From NCBI RefSeq assembly GCF_000316625.1, contig NC_019676.1, positions 478,501 through 542,500 on the forward strand: 64,000 bases of DNA, given 5' to 3'. Shown here piece by piece: positions 8,426-20,542 of this stretch. Source of the stretch: Nostoc sp. PCC 7107 (GTDB taxonomy: Bacteria > Cyanobacteriota > Cyanobacteriia > Cyanobacteriales > Nostocaceae). The notes below the pieces were generated by a model. The model was not told where the DNA came from and searched no databases. It saw only the letters and a list, made by a program, of their open reading frames with translations. The translations under genes were made by a program, and so were the position numbers. Numbering within the stretch: the stretch's first letter is position 1; every line of letters begins with the position of its first letter.

Positions 8426-10714
8426 CTTAGTCACGACAACTGGGCTAACATCGATTTTTCTATCAAAAATAAAGCGGGGTTTCAGCAAGATTCTCAATAG
8501 TAAGAATAAAGAACTTAACTCTCCTGGTGCATTTTGACGTTTCCATTGTCCGGGACGACAAAATAACATTTCTACTAAACGACGATGTTGATTCAGGCTG
8601 ACTGATTCAAAATAAACGCGGATAATGGGAAATTCATTAGCAAATCCAGTACTGACCATCTCTGCACTTAGGTGTAAATTTTCTTCCGCAATTTTGATTA
8701 CCAATTGTTGATTTACACATAAATTTGTGGGTAGTTGCTGAGTTAGAGCTATCTCTGCACCAATTTCCGACATCATTGTGGTAACACCCCAAAAACTTTC
8801 CTTCCCAATTTTTAATTCAACAACTCGCCGTAGATCAAACCATTCAAATTTATCTGTTTTGGGTGCATCTAGCAAAACTAAAATTGCCGAACCAATCATG
8901 AGTAAATTATAGATACTCCACACCCAACCTACGCCCATACCTACAGTTTGTTCAGCCATTGCTGGTACTTCTGTAGCCATAGATTGTTTAAGTATGCACA
9001 TACAGATGGTTTGCCACAAACTAATAGCTGTAGCAATAAATAATAGAATTAAAGGTAAGGCTAATTTCCAGTTGAAAGTATAGCGATCGCTACTGATTCC
9101 TTTGGGTGTGACTTTAAATCCTGTAGAGAAGGGACGCAGCAGAGAGTTAATTACTGTCCAAGCCACAGGAAAACATAATACTAAGAAATAAATATCTGAT
9201 AGAAATGCCGAACGAGAATACTTATTCAACCAGGCAAATACGGAGAGATTAACTAAGTAAACAGGCAACCAAAAATAAATTAATTCTGGTAATTTTGCCC
9301 GAATCGGAGTAACATCCAAAAATGAATAAGCCAAGGGTATCAAAAGAAAGGAAATTCGGGAAATAGTGGCAAACCAACTCAAAAATCCTCCCAAATGAGC
9401 TAATCTTTGCATCAAACTAAATCCCGGAACGATGAGCGGATTAGACTGAATAAACAAACCTTGAAGTGTACCTTGCGCCCAACGCAGGCGTTGCGTTGCA
9501 TAAGCAGCTATATTTTCGGCGGCTAAACCAGCACTGAGTAATTCATTTAAATAAATAATCCGATAACCGTAAGTAGTTAAATTAACTCCTGTAAAATAAT
9601 CTTCTGATAAAGATTCGGTGACAAAACCACCAGTTTTTTCTAACGCAGTGCGGCGCACAACAAAAGAAGTACCCGCACAAATGGCGCTTTCTGCACTATC
9701 TCGCATCGACTGAATATGTCGATGGAATATTTCGTCATCGGGAGTAAGAATATTTTCTAAGCCTAGATTTCTGGCTATGGGATCAACATTATAAAAGCTT
9801 TGTGGTGTTTGAATTATGGCTATAGTTTCATCCTGAAAAAAACCCACTGTGCGAGTCAGAAAGTTTTTAGTAGGAACAAAATCTGCATCAAAAACAGCAA
9901 TTAGTTGACTATTAGTTTGGGTGAGTGCATTATTTAAGTTTCCGGCTTTAGCGTGTTGATTATTTGCTCGGCTAATGTAGTGACAGCCAAGTTCTGCTGC
10001 TAGTTCTTGCATTTGGGTGCGCTGATTATCATCCAAAAGATAGATGTTTTTTTGGGGATATTCTAGGGCTTGACAACCAATAATCGTACGCCGCACAATA
10101 AATGCTGGTTCATTGTATGTAGGAATCAAAATATCTACAGATGGTATAAAATCACCATTAATCACCGCAATAGATTTTTCATCCGCTTCCCGGTGACGCT
10201 CTTTAATATTTAACATTAAAAATAGTTCAATTAAGCTGCTAGAAATCATCAAAATCTCTAAAGCAAATAGCCCCAAACTAATTGCACCATTTAATGGATC
10301 TGCAAGGTTCAGGGTAGAAAGCGATCGCCATAATAAATACCGCAAAGTTAAGATAATTAATATGCCAACTACTAACCGCTGCGACCAAACACGAGGCTGG
10401 GGTGAAAGTTTCATCACGACAAACATTGTGATTAGCAATACCAGGGTTAATGAAAGTAAATATTTATTATTTACCATTGGCGCTTCTAACCACATTGGCG
10501 GGTTCATTTGCCAAACATAAATTTGAGCGAAAAAACCATCAATTGTCATCTCACCAGCAAACCAACCTACTACAAGCAAGCCAGATAATATCACAATGCT
10601 CAACAGCATCAGTGCCACTAGGCGAAAAATAAAAACTCTTTGATTAACAAGATGTTCAGAATATATATCTCTCTGATTCAAAAGATTAAGTCTGGCAATT
10701 TTACGTTTTTGCAC
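8420..10714 (-). CDS. Cellulose synthase-like glycosyltransferase (BcsA type)
   Basis: The 764-aa inner-membrane GT2 protein has two early membrane segments (about 30-52 and 85-102) and more at 118-168. The catalytic domain shows IPTYNEP (197-203), DD (228-229), DAD (276-278), SED (370-372) and QRLRW (408-412), the processive D,D,D,QxxRW signature. C-terminal membrane helices and a PilZ-like domain (from ~630, RR...SEIG) follow, which would allow c-di-GMP control. No bcsB-like partner is nearby, so the exact polymer is uncertain. An IS4-type element has inserted at the stop codon, and TAA at 8420-8422 lies inside the target duplication. Confidence 0.9.
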   Translation of the reverse strand: MQKRKIARLNLLNQRDIYSEHLVNQRVFIFRLVALMLLSIVILSGLLVVGWFAGEMTIDGFFAQIYVWQMNPPMWLEAPMVNNKYLLSLTLVLLITMFVVMKLSPQPRVWSQRLVVGILIILTLRYLLWRSLSTLNLADPLNGAISLGLFALEILMISSSLIELFLMLNIKERHREADEKSIAVINGDFIPSVDILIPTYNEPAFIVRRTIIGCQALEYPQKNIYLLDDNQRTQMQELAAELGCHYISRANNQHAKAGNLNNALTQTNSQLIAVFDADFVPTKNFLTRTVGFFQDETIAIIQTPQSFYNVDPIARNLGLENILTPDDEIFHRHIQSMRDSAESAICAGTSFVVRRTALEKTGGFVTESLSEDYFTGVNLTTYGYRIIYLNELLSAGLAAENIAAYATQRLRWAQGTLQGLFIQSNPLIVPGFSLMQRLAHLGGFLSWFATISRISFLLIPLAYSFLDVTPIRAKLPELIYFWLPVYLVNLSVFAWLNKYSRSAFLSDIYFLVLCFPVAWTVINSLLRPFSTGFKVTPKGISSDRYTFNWKLALPLILLFIATAISLWQTICMCILKQSMATEVPAMAEQTVGMGVGWVWSIYNLLMIGSAILVLLDAPKTDKFEWFDLRRVVELKIGKESFWGVTTMMSEIGAEIALTQQLPTNLCVNQQLVIKIAEENLHLSAEMVSTGFANEFPIIRVYFESVSLNQHRRLVEMLFCRPGQWKRQNAPGELSSLFLLLRILLKPRFIFDRKIDVSPVVVTKV

Positions 10715-10978
10715 TTGATTAATCTCCTAAATAACTAAAGTTTTTAACGTATTTAGATGAAAATATTATATAGTCTATTGACTATGCTCACCTTTAAATA
10801 TTAGATGAAAAAATAAATTTTATGGCTATTTTCTGGATAAATAAGTTTAAAATTAACGAGATTAAATTCTGATAAAAATAGCTGAACTAAATTTTTAACT
10901 AATTCTCAGCTTAATTTAATATTCATCATCACAGACAGCTATAAATTTTCCTCATATAGATATGAGGATCTAAACACT

Positions 10979-11446
10979 ATGAAATTTAATAGTTTAGCTA
11001 TCTTTGGTATGATTGCAAGTGTTAGCTTAGGCTCTATTAAAGAAGTAACTGCATATCAGACACCTGCTTCAATACCTGTTGCTCAAACTGCAATTACTCA
11101 ACTGGCTGCTGCTGTAGGTCAGTCTGCTTACTTTCGCCGTGGAGAACATGCAACGAAAGGAAAAGTCAGCATTGTCACAAGAAATAACACCAGATATTTG
11201 CAATTTGATCGCAATTTTAGCACCAGTAGCGGCCCTGATGTATACGTGATTTTACACCGCTCGGCTGCACCTCAAATCTATGGTTTAAAAAGAAAAGATT
11301 ATGTTTTAATTGGTCGATTGAGACGATTTAATGGTAGTCAAAGCTACGTTATACCAAGAAATCTCCAATTGTCTGGATATAGATCAGTAGCAGTCTGGTG
11401 TCGCAAATTTAATGCGACTTTTGGTTATGCGAGTTTAGGTGGTTAA
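10979..11446 (+). CDS. DM13-domain exported protein
   Basis: The 155-aa protein begins with a signal peptide (residues 1-25, cleavage near VTAYQ). The rest is one DM13 domain: GPDVYVIL at 85-92, IPRNL at 125-129 and SVAVWCRKFNATFGYA at 136-151, with the single conserved Cys141. DM13 domains are proposed to act in redox or electron-transfer chemistry at the cell surface. It is divergent from the cellulose-synthase-like gene over 264 bp. A role in surface or wall chemistry is inference only. Confidence 0.85.
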   Translation: MKFNSLAIFGMIASVSLGSIKEVTAYQTPASIPVAQTAITQLAAAVGQSAYFRRGEHATKGKVSIVTRNNTRYLQFDRNFSTSSGPDVYVILHRSAAPQIYGLKRKDYVLIGRLRRFNGSQSYVIPRNLQLSGYRSVAVWCRKFNATFGYASLGG

Positions 11447-11604
11447 TTGTAGAATAAGTCAGAATTCAGAAATGAGAATCACTATGCTCATTGAGTCGCC
11501 ACCGCTACATTATTGGGCAATTCATTACTTACAAGAAAATTTAATTCTGAATTCTGGCTACTGATGTATATATTCTATTTTGATAGTTATAATACAAAAA
11601 AATT

Positions 11605-12318
11605 ATGGAAATAGCAGATTTTCTTGGGCTTTTACATCCGGCGATCGCAGTTGTTTTTGTCTTTCCTTTGATTGGGACTGTTGTTAATTTTGCTTGGCAA
11701 ACACGTCAACGTCGTTTGCAAAATTTAACTGAAGCTAAAAGTAAAATTCCCCCCGTAGTTGGGAAAGAACATAAACAGTTAGGTGATTGGTTAACCAGTG
11801 CCGTTGTTGGCTTAACATTGGTCGGGTTAGCCTATCCCATTGGTAAAAATATTATCAAAAAGCAATTATGGAATACTGCTAATTTTCAAGTAATTTTTAT
11901 CATATTAATGTTTGTGGCGACAATCGCTTCTTTAGTATTACTTTATCAAGCAAAACAAAAGTTATGGCGAGCTATTTTTGCTACTCTAACTGGGATTGGT
12001 TTAGTAGTTTTAGGCTGTCAAGATGGTGTTTATCGCTTGACTAGTGAGTGGTATTGGTCACACTACTATATTGGCATTACAGCATCTCTACTGATGGTAT
12101 TTTCCTTGGCAATTGTGCAAGATATTTATAAGTCTCATCGCTGGCGGGTAATTCATACAGTTTTAAACTGCGTAGCTCTTTTACTGTTTATTGGACAAGG
12201 ATTAACAGGTACAAGAGATTTATTACAAATTCCTTTGAGTTGGCAGGAACCTTATATTTATCAGTGTGATTATGTTAACAAAACTTGTCCAACACCAACC
12301 CCTCAACCACCGAAGTGA
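11605..12318 (+). CDS. DUF4079-type membrane protein
   Basis: The 237-aa protein has about six membrane helices and begins with HPAIAVVFVFPLIG followed by a basic loop, as in DUF4079 proteins of cyanobacteria and plants. Its TGA (12316-12318) overlaps a GTG start for the kinase downstream, so the two are translationally coupled. It may be a membrane partner of that sensor, but no function is known. Confidence 0.7.
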   Translation: MEIADFLGLLHPAIAVVFVFPLIGTVVNFAWQTRQRRLQNLTEAKSKIPPVVGKEHKQLGDWLTSAVVGLTLVGLAYPIGKNIIKKQLWNTANFQVIFIILMFVATIASLVLLYQAKQKLWRAIFATLTGIGLVVLGCQDGVYRLTSEWYWSHYYIGITASLLMVFSLAIVQDIYKSHRWRVIHTVLNCVALLLFIGQGLTGTRDLLQIPLSWQEPYIYQCDYVNKTCPTPTPQPPK

Positions 12319-13751
12319 ATCAAATTCAGAAAATTTTTCGCGCAATTGATCCTTTTTCACTACGCGTTCGACTTACAATTGGAATTGCTGCGGTTTCGGC
12401 TTTAGGATTAGGTAGCCTAGCTATCTGGACAAGCTGGAAAATGCAGCAATTTTTAATTAATAATTATAAAAATAATATTCAACAAATTACCGAACATTTG
12501 CCTTATTATGTAGAGCTTTATACAGAAGTTTTACCTGAAGAAAATGGGCTGCAAAAGGCAATTAATAATTTAAGTACAGCAAATACATATTTGTGGGTCA
12601 AAAATTCCCAGAATCAAATAATAGCCCAATCAGATAACTTAAATAAATTACCGCCAAAAAAAGTATCTGAGTTAATGGATTTAACTCAGACATCAATTAA
12701 ACCCATAGCCCAAGAAATGGGTAAAAGCTACTTTGTGATGTGTGGGAGTACTTTGAGATTACAAGGTCAAAGTGTGGGAACATTACTTGTCGTGCAGGAT
12801 GTCACCCAAGAACAAAGCATGTTTTTAGTGATTGTGAAGAGTTTGGGGATTGGCAGTATTGTCACTATTACAATTATTTCTGTAGCGATCGCATTTTACA
12901 TCAAACGTTCTTTGCAACCTCTACGCCAGTTAAGTCAAATGACAGAAGTCATTTCCATTGCAGACTTAGGACAAGCTCAACTTTATTTAGATAAAGCACC
13001 CAGCGAAGTTAGAGAATTAACTCAAACTTACAACATGATGTTATCGCGGCTGTTCCAATCTTGGGAGCAAGAGCGACAATTTGTTAGTAATGTATCTCAT
13101 GAATTACGCACACCCCTAACTATCGTACATGGCTATTTGCAAAGCGTCTTACGGCGGCAGAATAACTTAACAGAAGTTCAACAAGAAGCTTTAGCCACAG
13201 CCGCAGCTGAAGCCGAACGTACCATTCGGCTGTTACAAGACTTACTCGATTTAGCCAGGGCTGATAGTGGTAATTTACTATTTCGCCTAGAACGTTGTTT
13301 GTTAAATGATTTAATCTCAGAAATTGTAGTCATGGCGAAGACTTATAGCGATCGCCAGATTACAATTGAATCAACTAACCAGCCCATTGAGGCTAAAGCT
13401 GACTACAATCGCCTCAAACAAGTTTTACTCAATTTAATCGATAATGCCTTTAAGTATTCTGATCCAACAACTGCTGTCACTATTAAGTTTTATCAACAAG
13501 CAGACCAAGCTATCATTCAAGTTTGTGATCAAGGTTATGGTATTCCTTTACAACATCAATCACGAATTTTTGAGCGATTTTATCGTATAGATGAAGCCCG
13601 TACTAGTTCCACTGGTGGCTGTGGTTTAGGACTATCCATTGTAAAAACTTTAGTTGAGGGGATGAATGGAAATGTAACGGTGCGATCGCGTTTAGGTGAA
13701 GGGAGTATATTTACAATTACCTTGTCTGCTTATTTATCAAGCTCTAGCTAA
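12315..13751 (+). CDS. Membrane sensor histidine kinase (HAMP-HisKA-HATPase)
   Basis: Of two possible starts, GTG at 12315 overlaps the upstream TGA as GTGA, a normal coupling arrangement. A TTG at 12285 would add 10 residues. From the GTG the protein has 478 aa: membrane helix ~20-42, extracytoplasmic sensor region ~45-165, second helix ~172-196, HAMP, phospho-acceptor His262 in SNVSHELRTPL, N box NLIDNAFKYS, and G boxes DQGYGIP and GLGLSI. No cognate response regulator lies directly downstream. The partner may be the DUF4079 protein or a regulator elsewhere. Confidence 0.92.
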   Translation: MNQIQKIFRAIDPFSLRVRLTIGIAAVSALGLGSLAIWTSWKMQQFLINNYKNNIQQITEHLPYYVELYTEVLPEENGLQKAINNLSTANTYLWVKNSQNQIIAQSDNLNKLPPKKVSELMDLTQTSIKPIAQEMGKSYFVMCGSTLRLQGQSVGTLLVVQDVTQEQSMFLVIVKSLGIGSIVTITIISVAIAFYIKRSLQPLRQLSQMTEVISIADLGQAQLYLDKAPSEVRELTQTYNMMLSRLFQSWEQERQFVSNVSHELRTPLTIVHGYLQSVLRRQNNLTEVQQEALATAAAEAERTIRLLQDLLDLARADSGNLLFRLERCLLNDLISEIVVMAKTYSDRQITIESTNQPIEAKADYNRLKQVLLNLIDNAFKYSDPTTAVTIKFYQQADQAIIQVCDQGYGIPLQHQSRIFERFYRIDEARTSSTGGCGLGLSIVKTLVEGMNGNVTVRSRLGEGSIFTITLSAYLSSSS

Positions 13752-13833
13752 TAAATATTAATATTTTTTGATTCCTAAATTATTTAACTATGACAAATAA
13801 CAACCTTAAATACTTAACTTTATTTGTAGCCCA

Positions 13834-15027
13834 CTATTTACTATCGCCATGATAATTTAACGGCAATCGTACTATTACCGTAGTTCCCATATTCTGCTTA
13901 CTTTCTATACTAATTTCACCCCCATGTAAATCTACACACTTTTTCACCATAGCCAGCCCTAAGCCTGTTCCTTGAATTCGCCGCGCATTACTAGCTCTAT
14001 AGAAAGTTTGAAATAGATTTATTTGGTCTTTTTCAGGGATACCTATTCCTTCATCTCTAACCTGAAAAATTGCCATATCATCTCCACAACTTAAATTAAA
14101 CCAAACATTACTTTGTGGCGGAGAATATTTAACAGCATTGGAAATTAAATTAGTTAAAATACAATAGAGTAATTCATCATCCATGTAGCTGATATTGTAT
14201 TTTCCTGCATGGTTAAAGATAATATTCTGCTGACCAACTGCCTTCATTTGTAGGACATCTGTGATTTCCTCACAAAAGCTTATTAAATCTAAAGGCGCAG
14301 GCTTATATTCTAATTTAGCAGCCTCACTTCGGCTCAAAAATAACACTTCATCAAGTAACTGAAGCATGTGATTAATTGAATCTTGCACACGTTCAAAATA
14401 GAAATTTTTTCGCTCCTCATTCAAGTTATGTTGATGTTGCAGTATATCCATAGCAGTCCTAATTGTAGTCATCGGGTTACGAAACTCATGAGAAACCATT
14501 GCCACAAAATTAGACTTTAGCTCATTGAGTTGTTGTTCTTTAGCTAATGCTTGGCGGCTAATTTCTTCACTCTCTCTTAACTTATTCAGAATTTCTTCCC
14601 GTTCAATAGCATAGCGAATAGCACGTACTAATCGCTGGATGGTAGTTTGGTCTTTCACTAAATAATCTTGAGCGCCTTCTGCTAATGCTTGCATGGCTAA
14701 TTCTTCATCATCAAGCCCCGTTAAAACCACCACAGGAATATCTGTTACTACGGCTCGATATTCTTTTAAAGTATCTATTCCCACAGAATCAGGTAATTCT
14801 AAATCTAACAAGACAACATCAAATTTATCTTGTTTAAGATTTGCAATTTCCCAACCATCTCCTAAGTGCTTCTCATCTACTAAACTTAACTCTATTGCTT
14901 CAGACAATCTTTCAACATGCAATATTTTTAATTCCTGCTGATAGGCATGTAAAAATAGTTGATGCAGTAGTTTAGCATCACTAGGACTATCTTCTACCAA
15001 TAGAACTTGAATCATCATTTTTTGCAT
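13834..15027 (-). CDS. Response regulator-histidine kinase (REC-HisKA-HATPase)
   Basis: The 397-aa soluble protein starts with a complete receiver (EDSPSD 12-17, phospho-acceptor Asp75 in LLDLELP, Thr103, Lys125). A short coiled region leads to a kinase core with His180 in AMVSHEFRNPM and HATPase boxes NLISNAVKYS, DEGIGIP and GTGLGLAMV. With the receiver first, it can be controlled by another kinase and then pass phosphate on. It is 101 bp downstream of an Rcp1-like regulator on the same strand, probably one transcription unit. Confidence 0.93.
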   Translation of the reverse strand: MQKMMIQVLLVEDSPSDAKLLHQLFLHAYQQELKILHVERLSEAIELSLVDEKHLGDGWEIANLKQDKFDVVLLDLELPDSVGIDTLKEYRAVVTDIPVVVLTGLDDEELAMQALAEGAQDYLVKDQTTIQRLVRAIRYAIEREEILNKLRESEEISRQALAKEQQLNELKSNFVAMVSHEFRNPMTTIRTAMDILQHQHNLNEERKNFYFERVQDSINHMLQLLDEVLFLSRSEAAKLEYKPAPLDLISFCEEITDVLQMKAVGQQNIIFNHAGKYNISYMDDELLYCILTNLISNAVKYSPPQSNVWFNLSCGDDMAIFQVRDEGIGIPEKDQINLFQTFYRASNARRIQGTGLGLAMVKKCVDLHGGEISIESKQNMGTTVIVRLPLNYHGDSK

Positions 15028-15128
15028 AAAATATATTTATATAAATTTGCCCAATAATCATTTGATTTTTTCATTGTGAAAACAATGCTCAATCATAATT
15101 CATATTGGACAAATAGAAAAAGACATTA

Positions 15129-15599
15129 TTAAATTGATGAATCTGATGGAAGCGTGACTGCTGTTAACCAAAAATCTTTAATTAACTGCACAGCTTCAAT
15201 AAACTGGTAGATATCAATGGGTTTTGTGATATGGCAATTAGCATGGAGATTATAAGAATGTAGTATGTCTTGTTCATCTGTTGAGGTAGTCAGCACAACA
15301 ACCTGAATACGTTTTAGGCTGGGGTCATATTTTACTTCTGTCAGTACTTCCCGTCCATCCATCCCTGGTAAATTCAAGTCGAGTAAAACTAAATCTGGAC
15401 GAGGAGCATCAGCGAACTCTCCTTGCTGGCGGAGATAATTCATTGCTGTTTCACCATCTTCAACCCAGTGCAAGTTATTGGCAATTTTGGCATTGACAAA
15501 GCCTTTCATTGTGAGATTAGCGTCACTAGGAGAATCTTCAACTAGCAAAATTTCCACACACCGACATACCTGACTATTTTCAATACTGTTATTAACCAT
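15129..15599 (-). CDS. Rcp1-like single-domain response regulator
   Basis: The 156-aa protein is a stand-alone receiver with EDSPSDANLT (21-30), Asp74 in LLDLNLPGMDG, Thr104 and Lys126. The long insertion NYLRQQGEFADAPRPDL before the phospho-site is typical of Rcp1, the response regulator of cyanobacterial phytochromes. Directly upstream is a remnant of a phytochrome-type kinase, the expected partner, now broken. Confidence 0.88.
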   Translation of the reverse strand: MVNNSIENSQVCRCVEILLVEDSPSDANLTMKGFVNAKIANNLHWVEDGETAMNYLRQQGEFADAPRPDLVLLDLNLPGMDGREVLTEVKYDPSLKRIQVVVLTTSTDEQDILHSYNLHANCHITKPIDIYQFIEAVQLIKDFWLTAVTLPSDSSI

Positions 15600-15626
15600 A
15601 TATTACATGTCTTTATCCAAAATTTT

Positions 15627-16030
15627 TCAAGTAACTAATTCATCAAGAGTAAAGTAGAATGTTGTACCCACTCTTGCCTGAGATTCAGCCCAGATGTGAC
15701 CATTATGGCGTTCAACAATTTTTTTACAAATAGCCCAACCAATACCTGTACCCGGAAATTCTCGACGGGTATGTAGGCGACGGAAAATTTCAAAAATCCG
15801 GTCAAGATACTGAGATTTAATGCCAATACCATTATCTTGGACTGAGGACAACCAAACATAATACTGAGTAAAATCTTCTGTCCCTACACCCCTACTCTCC
15901 TTTTGCTCACTGCATTAATATGAATTTGTGGTGGCAAATCTTTGTGGCGAAACTTGATAGCGTTACCAATTAAATATCGATAACCGCTTCGATTATCAAG
16001 ATTTACCAAAAGCAACAATTTACAAAACTT
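15627..16030 (-). pseudogene. Remnant of a phytochrome-type histidine kinase (C-terminal ATPase part)
   Basis: The minus strand encodes LIGNAIKFRHKDLPPQIHI in one frame up to ~15890, then a different frame with [39 protein letters not shown] and a proper C-terminal FTLDELVT. These are the N, G1 and G2 boxes of phytochrome-like kinases. The sensor and His domains are missing and a frameshift with a stop separates the parts, so it is non-functional. It sits 28 bp upstream of the Rcp1-like regulator, its likely former partner. Confidence 0.8.
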
Positions 16031-16150
16031 ATGTCATTTCTTGGATGATCTAATATTTTAGATAATAAATATATGTCTATTGATAGATGACACAATTAGC
16101 AATCATTTTTTTAATTATTATTAATTACAAGTTACTATCAAATATAAAGA

Positions 16151-16191
16151 TTGAGTGGGTAATCATGCTTTTGCTTGCATCACCCACTCAA
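16151..16191 (-). terminator. Hairpin downstream of the 67-aa gene
   Basis: TTGAGTGGGT (16151-16160) and ACCCACTCAA (16182-16191) form a 10-bp perfect stem about 70 bases after the stop of the minus-strand gene. The trailing sequence is T-rich on that strand. It is probably a terminator. Confidence 0.55.
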
Positions 16192-16260
16192 CTTTTACTG
16201 ACTAAAAATCATTAAAGAATTTTTACCAGACTATTTATGCTCTACACATCTGAATTACAC

Positions 16261-16464
16261 TTAACGTGATTCAGTACCTTGATTAGGGCTACCTGCTACA
16301 TCATCTTCTCCAGGTGCTTCTGGTCTAGCAGTCTTTCTCGCATCAGATTGAGAAGCATCACCAGTTTTGCGAATGTCTTCTTGTAAAGGGGTCTGATAGC
16401 CACCAGAAGCAGTAGGGGTGGTATCTTGATTGTTAGAAGACTTTTGTTTTTGTTCTTCAGCCAT
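16261..16464 (-). CDS. Small hydrophilic protein, 67 aa, function unknown
   Basis: The protein is rich in Gln, Ser, Asp, Glu and Lys, has no hydrophobic core, and is predicted disordered. A good RBS (GGAG, ~9 bases before the ATG) and a downstream hairpin support a real gene. I do not recognise a family. Small acidic disordered proteins of this kind often respond to stress, but that is only analogy. Confidence 0.65.
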   Translation of the reverse strand: MAEEQKQKSSNNQDTTPTASGGYQTPLQEDIRKTGDASQSDARKTARPEAPGEDDVAGSPNQGTESR

Positions 16465-16637
16465 AACTATAAACTCCTACGTTTTATTCTTGGCTTTATT
16501 GTAGAGAAATGAAGAGTATACAGTTATCTATCTAAAATATAGTTCTGAATTAATTTTTACTATGTCGGAAGTACTATTAGAACATAATTCAGGAGCTAGT
16601 CGTCAGCATTTAAACACAAACAGCCCTAGTATATTGA

Positions 16638-17102
16638 ATGTATTCAAACAATTTATCATTACCATCTGGATGTATTTTACGTCAGGCAACGTCGGCTGAT
16701 AAGTGGTCAATTCGTTCATTAGTATTTTCAGCTAAACTTGACCCTACCCAATTACGTTGGCAACAGTTCTTTGTTGTTGAATACGAAGGTAATTTAATTG
16801 CCTGTGGACAACTACGTAATTTTGTTGGTGTACAAGAAATGGGTAGTTTAGTTGTTAAACCAACTTGGAGAGGACGTGGTTTAGGTAGTTTGCTCACGCA
16901 GCATCTCATAAGTCAAGCAACAGAACCACTATATCTAGAATGTTTGGGCGAAAATTTATCACAGTTTTATAGTCGCTTTGGTTTTGTCACAGTTGCTTTT
17001 GAAAATATTCCGTCATCTCTCAAGCATAAATTTGGCATTTCTCAATTTGCTAAACAGCTGTTTAGAGTGCCTATAGTATTTATGAAATACTGCCAGGAAT
17101 AG
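16638..17102 (+). CDS. GNAT-family N-acetyltransferase
   Basis: The 154-aa protein has the GNAT acetyl-CoA site: strand VQEMGSLVVKP (residues ~75-85) followed by WRGRGLGSLL (RGxGxG-type loop) and a C-terminal NLSQFYSRFGF segment. The substrate cannot be told from sequence. It converges on miaA with 17 bp between ends. Confidence 0.85.
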   Translation: MYSNNLSLPSGCILRQATSADKWSIRSLVFSAKLDPTQLRWQQFFVVEYEGNLIACGQLRNFVGVQEMGSLVVKPTWRGRGLGSLLTQHLISQATEPLYLECLGENLSQFYSRFGFVTVAFENIPSSLKHKFGISQFAKQLFRVPIVFMKYCQE

Positions 17103-17119
17103 GAAGGAAGGAGTAAAGT

Positions 17120-18013
17120 TTAATTAATAAACTCAGTTACACGCTGCCAAACTTGCTCTATCAAATCAGCATTATCTGCATTAAACCACTCAATTTGCGG
17201 ATATGCTCTAAACCAAGTGCGTTGTCGTTTGGCAAATTGTCGTGTATGTAAAACTGTTAATTCTTTGGCTGTATTTAAAGTAATCTTACCAGCCAAATAT
17301 TGCTTAATTTCCTGATATCCCAAAGTGTTTAACAACGATAAATCAGCCCCATATTTTTGACAAAGATATTCCACTTCAGATACTAAACCATCAGCAATCA
17401 TTTGCTCAGTTCGCTTGTGAATGCGTACATCTAATTTATCAACATCACAATCTAAGCCAATCTGTAAAATTGGATAATCAGGTGGGTTTTCGCCTTGTTG
17501 ATCAGAGATAGGAATTCCAGTTATGTAAAATACCTCCAACGCGCGTAAAGTCCGCACGGGATCATTGGGATGAATTTTATTTGCTGCAACAGGATCAACT
17601 TGTTGCAACATACCATACAGTTGATTTTGTCCGAGAGATGCTAATTGCGATCGCAATTCATTATCAGGCGCAACTCTGGGAATTTTCATCCCTTGAACTA
17701 TGGAACGTATATATAAACCAGTTCCACCTACTAATAAAATTGGCTCAACACCAACCGACTCAATTAAAGCTTGTGCCTGTTCTTGATAATCTGCTACCGT
17801 CATAGTTTCTGTTGGCTCACAGATATCTATTAAATAATGTGGCACTAATTTTTGTTCCGCTACGGTTGGTTTAGCTGTGCCAATATTAAACTCACGGTAA
17901 ACTTGACGGGAATCTGCACTGAAAATTACAGAACCCAACCTGGTAGCTAAACTTAGCCCTAAACCAGACTTACCTGTTGCAGTTGCCCCACAAATAACAA
18001 TTAATTTGGTCAT
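17120..18013 (-). CDS. miaA: tRNA dimethylallyltransferase
   Basis: MiaA transfers a dimethylallyl group to A37 of tRNAs that read UNN codons. The P-loop GATATGKSG is at residues 8-16. SADSRQVY, GTGLYIRS and a late RQFAKRQRTWFR motif follow in the usual order. The ATG at 18013 (MTKLIVICG) is the likely start. A TTG 18 bases upstream would add six residues. The length (297 aa) is normal. Confidence 0.96.
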   Translation of the reverse strand: MTKLIVICGATATGKSGLGLSLATRLGSVIFSADSRQVYREFNIGTAKPTVAEQKLVPHYLIDICEPTETMTVADYQEQAQALIESVGVEPILLVGGTGLYIRSIVQGMKIPRVAPDNELRSQLASLGQNQLYGMLQQVDPVAANKIHPNDPVRTLRALEVFYITGIPISDQQGENPPDYPILQIGLDCDVDKLDVRIHKRTEQMIADGLVSEVEYLCQKYGADLSLLNTLGYQEIKQYLAGKITLNTAKELTVLHTRQFAKRQRTWFRAYPQIEWFNADNADLIEQVWQRVTEFIN

Positions 18014-18031
18014 TAGATAATGGTCAATCAA

Positions 18032-20542
<2,511 letters not shown>

